From Pelecanus crispus (taxonomy: Eukaryota; Chordata; Aves; Pelecaniformes; Pelecanidae), in assembly GCF_030463565.1 (NCBI RefSeq), contig NC_134649.1:36171044-36235043 (forward strand): a stretch of DNA of 64,000 nt. Direction: 5' to 3'. Position 1 is the stretch's first letter; every line of letters begins with the position of its first letter. This document shows positions 50,406-63,700 of the stretch, one piece after another. The notes below the pieces were generated by a model. It had not been told where the DNA came from and did no database searches. It was given only the letters and a program-made list of their open reading frames with translations. The translations under genes and the position numbers were made by a program.

Positions 50406-50407
50406 AA

Positions 50408-50442
<35 letters not shown>

Positions 50443-50445
50443 ATA
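50406..50445. repeat. (AATA)n microsatellite, about 10 units
   Basis: Forty bases of uninterrupted AATA units directly after a C5 run. Likely length-polymorphic. Confidence 0.97.
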
Positions 50446-51255
50446 GTATTTTTATGCTTATGGCAAGTTGCCCAAGCTTAAATTGGCCTCCTTGAGAGGC
50501 TGATAGAGCTGTTTTAGTCACTACCACTTTGTTTGAAAAACTGAATGAAAACCAGGGAGGCTAAAAATGTCTTGGTTTACATTCACTAATATGTAAGAGA
50601 AAAGAAAGAGTGATAATGGATACAGTGAGTGTAGCTATGCCAAGATACTCTAGAGTCTGTCTGCTTAAAAACAATGAAGAAAAAAAAGTCTGAAAATTCT
50701 CTTTGCAAACAGGGATGTTCTAATTGCTTTTCATTAGGCTAATTGGTTGGAACTGACACTGGACTTTTTCGGAAATGAACTAAAGTCTCATTATAATTTT
50801 GAAGAATTTTAAATAAAGCATAATTTCTCTATGTGCTCTAAATTTACTGTAAATTCTTTGCTTTCCTAGAATGGTCTCACAGAATTTCACCAAACCCTTC
50901 TCAAGATTTGCCCACTAAGGGGGCTCTAATTCACTCCCTCTTTTCATTCCTCCTAGAGCCTCTGCATACTATAAAGTTCTTTAAAGATAATAGATAATGT
51001 CAGTCCCAGAAAGGAACAGAACAAAGAACATAGATTAGAATGCTTTCTTCAGATTTGTAATTTGCTCTGTGGCAGCTAGTCACATAGCAGCTTGCAAGTA
51101 GCTAAAATAGGCACGTTCCTTTAAAGTGTCACAATGGGTACATTCTCAAAACAAAGTGCTCTAACACACCAACATAAAAAACTCTTAGTTTAAAATGTTA
51201 ATAGAAATGAGCACCTTTAGAGTAGTCAAGCTTCTACTGTTACTATTACTATTAT

Positions 51256-51284
51256 TAGTAGCAATATCACCATTATTGCTACTA
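51256..51284. repeat. Perfect hairpin with 10-bp arms in a trinucleotide-rich tract
   Basis: TAGTAGCAAT (51256-51265) and ATTGCTACTA (51275-51284) pair around a 9-base loop. It sits in an ACT/ATT-rich segment (51235-51290), so the symmetry may come partly from composition. Confidence 0.6.
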
Positions 51285-53816
51285 TTATCATGAGTCATTG
51301 TATCTACCTTGTGCAAAACACCAAGACAGGTCTCTTCAACAGGGCATTGGCAGAGATAGGAGGAAACAGGGAAAGGAATTTTCTGATTATTAATACTTTC
51401 TGGAATGTGAACTTTTCATGTTAGCTTTCTGTGCAGTATTTTTTTTCTTTTGCATGGTTAATCAGTACCTTCACATAAATAGACCCGTATACATTTTTAA
51501 AAAATTCTCGTCATTAGTATTTCATTCATAAAAATACTACTGGTGATCAAGCACAATCCTCTTATCTCTGAATAGGCTTTAATTAAATTAACTCTTATTC
51601 GTATTTTTGAAAGATCTTCTAATTTAACATGCATTTGGATCAAAGCTCATGAAGAAGTCCCTATTTAAATACCTGTTGCTTAAATGATTCCTGATGCATA
51701 AAATGAGCATGCTTTTAAGAAGACAACTTTCCATTCACTTTTATGCAATGTAAAAAGTTTGCACAAATACTATTCTATAAGAAGACCCTCATGTATGACA
51801 TGTTTTGATTTGGGTGGTTATCATCTTAAGAAGAAATATGTCTTGTTCAAAGTTTTAGTCCTGAGAATAATTTATCCCAGACTACAGACAATTTATGAAT
51901 TAATGATTCCAAGGGCTAAAAATATACTTGGGGTAATGGTCAAAGGTATCTATATGTACACCAATAGGTGACAGTTAAATTTTATAACAGTACAGACATC
52001 AGGTAGTGCATGAAGATTCAAAACCCAGCTTCTGTAAATATCAGAAAATGCTTATTTGAGTGTATTGTAAATTTAAAATACCAAAGTAATATATTTATAA
52101 TTTTAAATACAGTAGAAAGATTAGAAATAGACCATCAAGGAGACAAGCTAGACCCTACTGAAAATAAGTTTAATTTTTTTTTAATTCAACTGCAACTGTA
52201 TATTGAATCTTGTTATTTTGAAAATGTTTCTTGAACTAAAACTGAAACACAATTTCAATCACAGTTAAACCTAGTCTAGAGATGAATTGAAAAGATTACT
52301 GGTTCAATCCCCTGGCAAGAAAATTTAGCAATGACACATATTTTTTAAAGTCACTAAAAAGCTGGGAGATTAGTTTCTCATCTCATTTTTGAGATTTTTT
52401 TTTTTGTTTTTTGTATTGTTTGGAAATACACCTTACCAGACCCACTTATTGCTAATGCAATTTAAATGGCATCCAGTGGGTTGAAGCAGACACTAGAACA
52501 TGGTACTCTGTTTTTAAAAGAATGCCATTCATCATTGTACATAACCAAAAATCAAACGAGATCAGATGAAACCAGATCTGAGCATTTCTTTAGCCCTACT
52601 TAAATTCTGAAAATCTTCAGTATCTGTCAAAGCACTTGGGATCATTTCAGCAACAGATTATTTGGCCACTACACTTCACAGTAATTAAAAAACAAGAGAT
52701 AGAAAGTTTCATGTAAATTTTCATGTTGCTTATCTTCATTAGTATTTTGTATCAATAAGGCTTACTTTTTATTGTGCAGAACACAGAAGCAGACTTGCTA
52801 TAAGTAATTGTTAGTTACAAGTATCACAAAGCATAAAATGGTCTGTGAAAGAAGGTCTATTTGGCAGCAACTGTGAAAACCGAACCAAGGTATTTGGGGA
52901 TTAATCTGCTGCTGAATGTGATCTTACAAGTGCAGCTTTGGAAATGAAGATAAAAGAAACTACTGCTGTCCAATCACAAATTACTTCAGATTAAAAAAAA
53001 AAAAACAACCCACACAAACCAAAACAACCCCTGATAAGTCATCAAAAAAGCAAATCATAATCATAAGGAATGACAAGAAAAAAAACCCTACTGAACTCCT
53101 ACCAAGGGTCAGATGATGTCCTCTTATTCCATGCCTTTTAGTTGACAATGACATGAGTGCATTTTGTCTCAAGAAGCAGAGATACATGAAGAAAAATTTC
53201 TTTAGATAGCTTTACACGTATCTTGTAAGATTATAATTTAAATCAAGTACAAAGCTCAATTTCAGCATTCCTTATTACCAGCCATATTACAAAGACCAGC
53301 AAATTGGGAGGTAAAGCTGCTTTAGCAGTGATGCTTATCTGACTTCAACACATCTTTCTTCATGTTTCAATCAAAGAACAGCTGCTGTCCTCCTACTGAG
53401 AAAATAGTGATAGCAGAATGCATAGCAAGCCTCAAAAACTGCTAACACAGGAGCCTTATTGTGGAAATAACTCATCTACAGTTAAACTTCACGTACAGGA
53501 AAGCTTGTAACTGAGGTGAAAGGATGGATTTAGCAGTTACATTCTTTCCTAGTCTTGTGCTCCCTTTCCAGATGGGCAGCGGTGAGCCAAAACGAGGCCT
53601 TGTTCTACATGTGATGCACCTTGATCTCCTTCAGATAACCACAGAGATGGTCTTTCAACAGCCAGGCTGTCATAATAATCACAAATTACTAAATACAACA
53701 CTGTCCCATCAAAAACTCTTAAGACAAAGTGCAGTGTGTCTTAATGTTGACAACAATATTAACAAAACGTGGGGTTTTTTTTTGGTAAACTATTTCTGCT
53801 ACCTTTAAACTGCTAT

Positions 53817-53856
53817 TTGGTGGTGGTGGTGGGGGTCGTTTGTTTGTTTGTTTTGG
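53817..53856. repeat. Simple repeat, (GGT)n then (GTTT)n
   Basis: TTTGGTGGTGGTGGTGGGGG is followed by GTCG and three to four GTTT units. Confidence 0.8.
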
Positions 53857-55660
53857 ATAAATTACAACAATTTTGTGGGTTTTTTTTTAATAGGAGTAGA
53901 AATTAATTTTATCATTCAATTAATTATTTGGAGAAACATGTTCCTTTAGGCAAAAAATTTAAAACATAGCAGTTTCAATAAAAATACTGTTCTAAATCAA
54001 ATACAGTACTGAAAAGCAATCACCTCAACTGTAGGACAGTGCATTGAGACATCATGTCCATGAAAGGAAGGCAAGAATTCCCTGGACTTGCTAGCTTAAA
54101 CAAGGACCTTCTGTAGCTTTATATTTGGTGCAGAGGAGAAGAGAGTAAGTTTTGTAAACATAACACTTCAACTGATCTAATTTTATTCCGTTTTTATAGG
54201 AATGAGATGTGTAATTTTTAAAACATATTCACTTTTTTTTTTAATACATGCAAAATATAAAAGTCTTCAGAAGTTATATAAACATTACAACTAAGAAATT
54301 AACTGATTTTAGGAGGATGAGTACCATTCTCCTCTTAAAGGAAGATAGGGAAAATGAAAAGTGAAAATCCTTCTAGAATTTCACATCATTCCTATTGCTT
54401 CCAGGAAATAGTTGCTAATATGTAAAATCTCTAAAGATTTAAACAACAAACCACAAGGACCAACATATTGACCTTCAACCTAAAATAACTTTTACTGTAT
54501 ATTGACCTTACTCATACAGTTGTTTCTTTGCTTTGATAAATAAAACAGAATATTAAGCACACTGCATACTGTACCTTTGTTAATATAAGAAATTCCCATG
54601 AAGAAACGTGTGTAAGGAATACCTCAGACCTGGATGTGCTCACTTTGCCAGTTGCTAACCACTTTGGTAAGTAAAACTTCCTGCCAATATGAACAACTAG
54701 ATCCTTTGGGAAGGAAAACTGGCATGCCCTACCTCATCACGTTGGCCCTCATACCACACAGCTAGTTAAAGAGACATTCCCTAACACATACACCAGCACG
54801 CACATGTTCTGCTTAAACTGTAGATGAACAGCAAACTGAGGCATTATTCCCGAGTATGTCCTTTCTACCCCCTTCCTTCTTTCATTGATTCTTAGAGGAT
54901 GCTACTGGTCAAGCTAGTCTCACAAAATAATAAACACTATTTGACGACGCCTACAAAAAAAAGATACAAACTATATAACTAAATATGCAAATTAAATGGG
55001 ATGGGTAAATGCCAAATGAATTTACATTCATGTGGGTTCAGTTCAGGTATGAGTGATTGGAATGATTGACTCTGAAAGCTTCCAGTCACTCTGTGTAAAT
55101 AGAGATGAATAAAAAAACTTTGGCACAACTACTCAATCCCCTGACCCTGGCAGGAAAGTCAAGCCCATCGGCCAAAGGAATTTAGATTTAGACTTCCTTG
55201 AACATGTCAGAATGATAAAATAGTACATTAAAAAATATATCTATAAACAAAAAGCCATTTCATTTATTCTTTCAACCCCAAACTCTGATGTATTTATGTT
55301 TCAATGCATGTCAAATTTTCAAGCATTCAGAGGCTAAAACAATTAGGAACTCATTAATCTAAACAGCACAATGTATTTACTTTTTCAGGCTTGCAGTGTG
55401 CTTGCAAACATAAAAATAAACCAACAAAATGTAGCATGTATGGCAAGGCAATTAATGAGTTTTCTTTGAAGCTGCTGTAAATCAAAATGTGGCCTTATAG
55501 ACCAGGGAAATTATGCCAGAAGCCATCTCATCATTTTTATAATATTGTTTTAAATAAACAGATTGACCAGTTGACTAATTTCCAGTGATGACACTGTAAG
55601 CATCTTGATTTTTTTTTTTTTTAGCTCAATGGCCATACAGTAATTTATTGAGTGCTAGGT

Positions 55661-55728
55661 AACCTACCAGATTCCTACCTGGAAACTCAATAAACAGCAC
55701 TGTCCTAACCACAAAACCAAAATAGCTG
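55661..55728 (-). mobile_element. Degenerate tRNA-derived SINE head (MIR-like)
   Basis: On the given strand, AACCTACCAGATTCCTACCT, then GGAAACTCAATAAACAGCAC and TGTCCTAACCACAAAACC follow the reverse of the MIR-type head (…aacccaggtctcccacatccc…gagtgccctaaccactgggct…). Both boxes are decayed. Confidence 0.45.
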
Positions 55729-57782
55729 AGTTTATACTTTTAAGGCTTCTGCGCAACAGGCCTTCTTTTTACTAAGTGGCAAACCCTTGGGAAAACACAA
55801 CAGACCTGATCTGGAATCTGGTAGGCTTGATTTCTGCCCTGACATAAAGAAAGCTTAAATCTGGTGAATCAAACCCTCTCACATTTTTTCAGCATTTGGG
55901 AATTCTTTGATGGTGTACTGGCATTTTGGTCGTGTTCTTTACCATGATACACCTCTTACACCACAGTAATGTAAACAGTGTACAATTCTAAGAAAATCAG
56001 AAGAAAAGGCAAATTTACTAGATTTCAAACGACAAAAACACAGCTATCAAAAGGGTATATTATTTCTTGGTATCTCTAAGCATGTGATTAATGAATCTGC
56101 TGTCAATGACATTTTGTAAAACAAAATTATAATAAATGTAAATGCATTGAGTCACAATAATTTAGGAAAATCAACATTTTCAAACTCAGATGCAAAGACA
56201 CATGCACAAACCTTTGTGATGCTTGACTTACATTTGATTCACTTTTTCAATCTGCATGTACAAACTGGGCTTTGTGTTCAGAACAGGGTACATAAAGGGA
56301 TTTGGAAATGTAAACCTTGGTGTGCTATATCATACTGCGTTCCAGTTTTATGTTAAGATTTTTTAACGACATGTTAATTTTGTTTTAAAATTAAATTATT
56401 TCTCCTAAATCTGCAAAGCTTTTGATTATTGACTCTAAAGCACATAGATATTCACATCATAAAGTTATTTAAAATATGTGCATACCCTACAGATTCATAA
56501 ATGCCAAATTCTCCCATTGTTTCCAAATTTTTGTCCTGTTTTGGATCTCCTTGGCTGTCCTATACAATACAACATTGTCCCTGCCAGACATTGCTAAAGT
56601 GAGAACAAGCGTTTAAGATTACTTCAGCAGTTGCCTTGGAAATTGGCAATAAGGATCTAGAATTCTTACTCTGCCATGCACCAGAAGTCTTGACATTCCT
56701 GATTTCATATGAATAATTTTATACTGTATAATCTATATTAACAGATTCTTTTTTAAATCTCCTCTTCATATTTTACAGCAAAGCAGACAAACAGAAATTA
56801 TGATGCATCTGTTTGTTTGGAGGGAGCACAGTAAGATGGATTCTTATGAATAAGCTATATTTGGAGTGGTCTTAAGATTCTGTCAATTACCAGCCCTTAA
56901 ACACCTGTTTAGACTGGACAGACCAGCAGCGAAGATGATTGCTAGACAAGCCCCTATCTCTTTTAAATGACAAACATAAATGTGGATGATGATCCAGCCA
57001 CACTGATGGAAAAAGTAACTGAATTTATCTTCTGTACAACTTTCTACACCTCTCCTGATTCCCCCTTAGCTCCTCTGAATTATTTAGAATTTGTGAAATT
57101 CTGAGAAGACTTTTCAAACTCTTTCAGACTCTATTCTAACTTTCACCAACTGGAAAATGGAAGACAGGACATTATTAACCTTCAAAACTTTATTAAAAAA
57201 AAAAACCTAAAAAATTATTACATAATGAAAGGTAAAACTTCCTTAAAAGTGACTGACCATGACACAATTTCCTGCTTTAATTATTTTTTAAAATTTTTAT
57301 TGTCTTCTTAATTGGAGAGATTTGAAAAAACCTAAGACTCGTAGAATAAAAAAGTAGTGGTTTCCCCAATTCAAAATTGAAATGCAATACGATATATATG
57401 ATTTAATATGCAATATGATAAGTAATATGAACTCATTACTTGTTCACCATCTCAGAACAGCAGTTTCTAAGGGATCTCTAACCTCATTATTATTTCATTA
57501 TATTTTATATTCTATACATTACTACATTAAACTTATATATTTCTAACCCTACTATATAAGTCAGAATTCTCTATCCACTACTGGACAATTCTTAAAAAAA
57601 AAAATATTGGAAACCTAAATGTGGCCCGCTTATCTATCTTGTTTAATCAAGAAGAAAAATCAGATAAAGTGTGTTTTCCAGTGTAGTTTCAGTTAGTTTT
57701 GGAGAACAAAAGAACAATTTTTTAAACTTTTCCAGGGGAGTAAGGATTTTTGAGAACTGACAAAAATCCACAAAGAAAGAAG

Positions 57783-57995
57783 AAAGGGTGGTCAGGCATC
57801 GGAACAGGCTGCCCAGAGAGGTGGTGGAGTCAGCATCCCTGGAAGCGTTCAAAAAACGGGTAGATGTGGCACTTTAGGACATGGTTTAGTCTAGTCTACC
57901 CTTGATTGGTTTAGTGTGGACTTGGTAGTGTAGGTTAATGGTTGGACTGGATGATCTTAAAGGTCTTTTCCAACCTAAGCAATTCTATGATTCTA
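57783..57995 (+). mobile_element. CR1 LINE, 3' ~210 bp with ORF2 C-terminus
   Basis: Plus-strand words GGAACAGGCTGCCCAGAG, AGGTGGTGGAGTCAGCATCC and GCGTTCAAAAAACGGGTAGA encode the CR1 ORF2 end ([20 protein letters not shown], then VDVAL followed by a stop). The tail GGTTGGACTGGATGATC, TTAAAGGTCTTTTCCAACC, TAAGCAATTCTATGATTC follows. It is 5' truncated, with the same tail type as the 42.9-kb copy. Confidence 0.93.
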
Positions 57996-60600
57996 AGAAA
58001 AGTTTTCTCACTGCTCATATGCTATTGCTAGCTTACAACAGCAAATAAAAGCATCTGAAACAAATAATAGCACTTACAATACTGCTGTTTTAATAGTTTG
58101 TTGGGTTTTTTTTCTGAAAATTTGACCTGTTCTTCAGCTACTGAGGACATGAATTATGTCTTCCTTAACAGAATTCACCAGGCAGATCTATAAGTCCATT
58201 GTAGAAGAATTTTAAGTCTTGAAAGATGTTATTTAAAGACTCCAACTGTTGAATTAATCTTCTGAATACCTAGGTAGTATCCCTGTACACTAGGAGTGGG
58301 ATTTCTTTAATCTGTCCACTTGACATCTGCTATACCTACACCATTCTTTTTGTCTGTTCTCTGGTCTGTAGATGATTGAAGATAATTTAACCCGCTGTGC
58401 CAATTATGACTATTTCTTTCTACTGGAATAGTTTTGGTTATGCTTTGTTATAGTAACATAACTAATACACATTATCTAACTCACAGGAATGACCCCATCA
58501 GAAGATTCTTCTGTGGGCTGGCAAGATGATGTGTAACTACATCTCCAGCCATACTAAATCCCAGCCAGTTTATTCTGTATTAAAACTACGGTGTAGTGAC
58601 TCATCTAGACAAGCAGACATAGTTTATAAGTGTTAATTATTACCTGCAGCAATGAATAAAACAACTGTATTCTATTCCGGAAGCTGGAAACCAATGTCCT
58701 AAAGGGGCTTTCACATTCATAGCCTAAATCATCAAAACAAAAGCTGCTCTGGCACAACACAGGCACAACAAAAGTAAAAAGAAAACCTAGTCTTCCTTTC
58801 TGTTCTAGAGCTCACCTCCCTCCACTTCCCTGCTTTTGTGGTTTCAGCTGTGTGCTGCTCACTTTATGTGCCTGCAGAAGTAAACTACAGATCGTGGTAG
58901 TTTGACTATTTGGGGAATCTAAGCAAATTAATTAATAAGTAATATTAGAAAAGTCATTATGATATAATGATTATGAAAGCAAGTAAATTGAAACAAAAAG
59001 TAGATTACCTATTTTAGACATATTTCCTCAAGCTAATAACGAGATACCTGAGGCTTGCAATAGCCGTGATTTTAATTTGGAGAAAATTAGTTGGATCTGG
59101 GATAGGAGTGCAGATTATGAACTATCAGCAAAGACACAGTAAATAAATTGTGTTCGCAAGTGAGATTATCTAAGGACTAAGGTGTAGAGACATAAGAAAA
59201 TGGAAACGAGAAAATGGAAACAAAAGAAACCTCAAAAAAAGTGGTGGAGAAGATCCATCAAAGAATAACCTGGAAAGTAAAGAAATAATGACTATTTTCA
59301 TCTCTCTCAGTCCTTTATTGTTCTCCCCATGTCCTAATTCTACCCCTACAGCTAACTCTTAGCATACAATTCATTTACCACTTTCATTGGACATAACCCA
59401 AATAACCTGTTTTGTCATTCACCTTTTCACTCCATCTCAGATGTTCAACCTTGCCAAAGCAAACTACACCCCATCCTGGTGCTAAAACTAGCCAGGTTCT
59501 TCAGCTCGTTCCTACTTCCACCTGCCTGCAAACTTTGACACCAGTCAGCAAGTCTGTCTCTCTCTCAATCACATACAACAATCACAGGTTTGAAGAAATC
59601 TCCTTCTGTCAATCTGCAGTCTCAGAAAGCCAATTCCCAATTTCACAGCCAATCTCTTCCTTCTCACTGACTTATCACCAACCTGAAACTTTCTTCCCTC
59701 CTTATTACTGACAGTAGAAATGACAAAGCAGAAGACATCACATTATTTAGCCAACATTATTACCTTTTGAAGCACAATTGTATACAATTATTTGATGAAA
59801 TTTCAGTTCCTTTATAAGAGAATAGCAAAACTAAAAGTAAATTATTATTCTACGAGGAAGAAAGCATATTTCCTCCCACCTCATCATTCTCCATCTCTGT
59901 TACTGGGGATAGCTGTATTTTGCTGTGATAATCTTGATTCAAGGATCACTACCTTACACAAGCTGTACTGTTGGCACAGGCATTGAAACATTTAGTAATT
60001 TGACAGAATCCACACAATGTTTCAGGACGTTAATTACCACTAAATTTTAAAAGAAGTAACATAACCTCCTACCAGAATCTACATCTCAGCATTTTACTCA
60101 TATGTTGGACCATGTGATTAAATTAGCCAAAAAAAAAAAAAAAAAAAAGCCCCAAACCATAAAGGCAGACAAAATGAAATCATTGTAAAATGTAGATTTA
60201 ATATCATATTGTAATATATATTTGTACACACCCTATATACAAAAGCACTGATTGCAACAAGATACTTGGAAATGAAACCAGCCTTTTGCATGATCCCACT
60301 TCCTGTAAGTGGTTTAAAACTAATTTTTTCCACTTTAATCCAGTATTTCAAAGCAGCATCTGGGCAAAATATGCTTTTAATATAGCCCAGTGATTTATTT
60401 ATTGCTTGCAACAATATTTGGCAATAAAAATATGCATGCCACAACTTCACACAAAACTGTTGCAAAGACATTCAGAAAAGCTAGTACTTGCAAGAGACAA
60501 TTAGTTTGCTAAGAAAAAAGGCAGGCAGTAACATGCATTTTGAATGACATGTCTAAGTTCCAACAGCAGCTTCCAGGAAACATTTACATTTGAAAAATCC
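57996..60600. other. AT-rich DNA, nothing coding
   Basis: A pyrimidine-rich block lies at about 59300-59710; the 99-codon frame there is explained by composition. An A20 run is at 60129-60148. No family recognised. Confidence 0.5.
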
Positions 60601-60699
60601 CTACTTTGACCTCTTTTTCCCCAGTTTGCTTGCTGGCAGATAGGAGTACATGACAAATGAACCTAATTTAAGTGGGCTGAATGCCAGATTGCCTGTTAA

Positions 60700-60765
60700 A
60701 AAAGAGCACCTGATCGTACATCAGGTGAGAGGTCAGTGACACTGAACACCAGCAGGTGTAATAAC
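60700..60765. promoter_or_regulatory. Candidate palindromic double E-box plus third E-box
   Basis: CACCTGAT (60707-60714) and ATCAGGTG (60720-60727) form a perfect inverted pair around CGTAC, each containing a CACCTG/CAGGTG E-box. A third CAGGTG lies at 60753-60758. Between them AGGTCAGTGACAC resembles a nuclear-receptor site. CACCTG boxes are bound by ZEB, SNAI and E-protein factors. Motifs are seen; function is inference. Confidence 0.35.
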
Positions 60766-63700
60766 AACCGTAGGCTTTTTGTAAAGGAAATGCAAACAAG
60801 AATTCACCCTGAAGACATTCAGGATAGTGCCTATCTGCTTAGGTACCAAGTGACTGGCAGTCAGGATTGCACATCAGGATACTTGGTGATGCTTTGTTAA
60901 GCTATACCATGACAGGACTTTGAGCAGTATGTCATGAAAGATGGAGTCTTTAGCTAAAATCATAAAACAACACAAAACTAGTCACTGAAGAAGAAAACAG
61001 CTTTTCTACTATTAAAAAAGCCTCAAAATACACAGTTCTGCATCTTAGCACCTGTTTTCTCCTTGCTACAAAGGTTTTATTCATCTGTCATCATTTAAAA
61101 ACACCAGTACTGGAACTACCTGATCATTAATCTTTGAAACATTTGCCAAGAGCATATTAGGTTCTTGCAAACTCTGCACACTCTACCCACCATTGGTGGG
61201 AAGAATGTAGAAAAACAGTAAGTAAATAACATTTTAAAACAGTGTTATTCCATCTTATTAAATTACATTAATTTGTCAAACACCTCTCCTGCAGATTTGG
61301 AGGTTTTATATTCCAACTACTGCTTTTTGATCTAAGGAAAAGTGATTGGTTGATAAACAATATTTTTCTTAAACAGAAGCTTGCTAAAATTGCATTATAA
61401 TACCAATACCAAAGCACACAATTTGTAGCAACCACAGTGCAGTCTTGTAACAGACAACTACAAATACAATATCCAGTACAGCTTTTATAGATTTGGGGGG
61501 CTTTATTTTCTAGAATACCACATCCACACTTTATTTCTGGAATATTGGCATCTCTTTTGGTTAAGATTTATTTATTTCATATTGTTTTAGAATGTGGCAG
61601 CGCATCTTTGTCTGTTTCAAAAATTAAATCATGATATTAAGAAGAATGTATAGTTCTTGCATAACAGGATAAATACTTTAGTTAATTATTGTTAGCAGGA
61701 TCCTAGTAAAAAATGTATGTGTCATATCTATCCATACATTTGATCTCACATAATACAATTATGAAAATTATGAAAAAAAATTTGCTTAGTAATTAGCTTA
61801 CTGTTTTCCATTTTCTGAAATACAGTGTTCTGAATGATGATCCTGCTTGGTAAGAGACATGGCTTGATTATCTTTCATATAAAAATATTTGCGCTACAAT
61901 GAATTTTGCATAAAAGTTTTTGTAAGGTTATGTTCTATCAGACATCCCCAGTGAGGCTACTTATTAAAAAGACACTCACTGGTGGGATTTTTCTATCACA
62001 CTAATAGCGAAATATAGCGGAGGTGGTTTAGATTTAGATTTTGGTCATTATATTCTGATTTGTGCTGGAAAGCAATTCATAATCATGAAAATGAGAACAG
62101 CATAGCTGACATACTCTCCATTTTAAAAGTTCTTGTGTGAAATATTGTCCTCAAAGAAGTCAATGGGTCAATGACAGAGTTTACTGACATTACTGTGTTA
62201 CTGCACTGTAAATTCTTCAGGACAGTGGTGGCTTCATGTGCTATGTCCTTCCTCTACAACAAAATTTTATTTGGCACATAATAAATAGCATTAGATGAAA
62301 CCATGAGAAAACAAAGATTTCTAAACCCAGCATGATACTTCTAGAAACAAAGTGAAACACCCACTGTCATTACTTTTCAAGTAAAAACAGTCTGTGGCTT
62401 AGAGATCTTCCAGCTGGTCAAGTCTGTTTCTGAATGGCTTTTATATGTAAGACCATGCACAACAACACCCTACACTATTGTTTCACCATACTCAAAATTT
62501 ATAGTGCAGTTGACTATTAATGAATTTCTCCAAATACAGAAAGCATACACAACTGAAAAAATATGTAACAATTTACTTCTGGAAAGAACTTGTTTTCCGA
62601 AAAATAAAAATGCAGTTTGATAAGGTGCTTAGTAATTCTTCCTTTAGAGAATTTCACATTCTGAGACAATTCAGTAGGAACTTAAGTGCATCAGATCACA
62701 TAACTTCATGAATCTGAATGCATAAACACAGTATTTGAAATAGTTCTAACACCAGCTCATTAGTTTGCTTTGTAGGTGCTAAGCAGATAGCTAGTTTTGT
62801 CCAATCAGCCCATTTAGGGGAGAATGTACATATGTGTTAATCACCTGCTGGGTGGTGGTGGGGAATCTATCCTTTGATCAAAGGGAGACATACTGGTTTT
62901 ACTTTACATCCTGTCTCTCTGGTTCTCAACTGGCCCATAGCTGGAGGGATTCATTTCAGGATTTTTCTTTATTCCCAGTATTCTGTTACTTGCTGCATAC
63001 CACCACCCAAGACATCAGGGCTAAAACCAAACACTCTTTGTGGTACACCCATATGACAGACTTCAAAATGGAAACAATATTGAAGTTAAACCTGTAAGAT
63101 CAAGTTTGCTGAAATCCTGCAACACATGCAGCTTTTGAACACTTCAACATCAGATCAAAGTTCACCAGACAGAGTCAAGGAGAAAATCAGTACTTTCAAA
63201 CCTATCAATCCTCAAGGAAAAGCAGAGTACTTTGGTAAAAGTACAGTTGACAGAGTTCATTTTGTCTTGGTGCTAACAGCAGTTAAATATAGCTAGAGAG
63301 CTCATGTTTTTTCCCTACAGCGTATCTTTTTTCTGTAGCTAAGGCAGGGTTCTCACTCAGCTTGTCTTAAAATACACTCTTAGAAGCTACACTGCTTTCA
63401 AGAGGGAAAGAAAAGGTATTTTTCTTCTGATTCTTATATTGAAGGACTATTTCCAGATAAAACTTCCCCAAACTTTCTTCAAGCAATAAGACTGTATCTG
63501 TGGACAATTCACATACAACTTTAGTAGCTTTCATAGTAACACCTCTCTTTCCTACAAAACCAAAAGACAAGGTACGCTAAGACACTGCAATATTTGAACA
63601 AGTAGTCCTCGCTTTTCCTAATTAAAAATTGGAGAACTTATTAAACAAGTAAAAGAGATGTAACTGAAAAAAAGAATTAGCCCTCTGAGAATGAGCCCTT

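Larger units (their letters stand above)
49334..57782. other. AT-rich DNA, no gene recognised
   Basis: No exon or RNA gene is recognised. An (AATA)n microsatellite lies at 50406-50445, a 10-bp-arm hairpin at 51256-51284, a possible SINE box B at 52300-52311, a GGT/GTTT simple repeat at 53817-53856 and a SINE relic at 55661-55728. Confidence 0.5.

Noticed and set aside
52265..52315. SINE head with box B GGTTCAATCCC
   Set aside because: The best box A candidate (TAGTCTAGAGA, 52272) is only 29 bases upstream instead of about 43; too weak to list as a feature.
55788..55850. Plus-strand SINE head around GGCTTGATTTCTGCCC
   Set aside because: Box B is poor and no box A is seen at the right distance.
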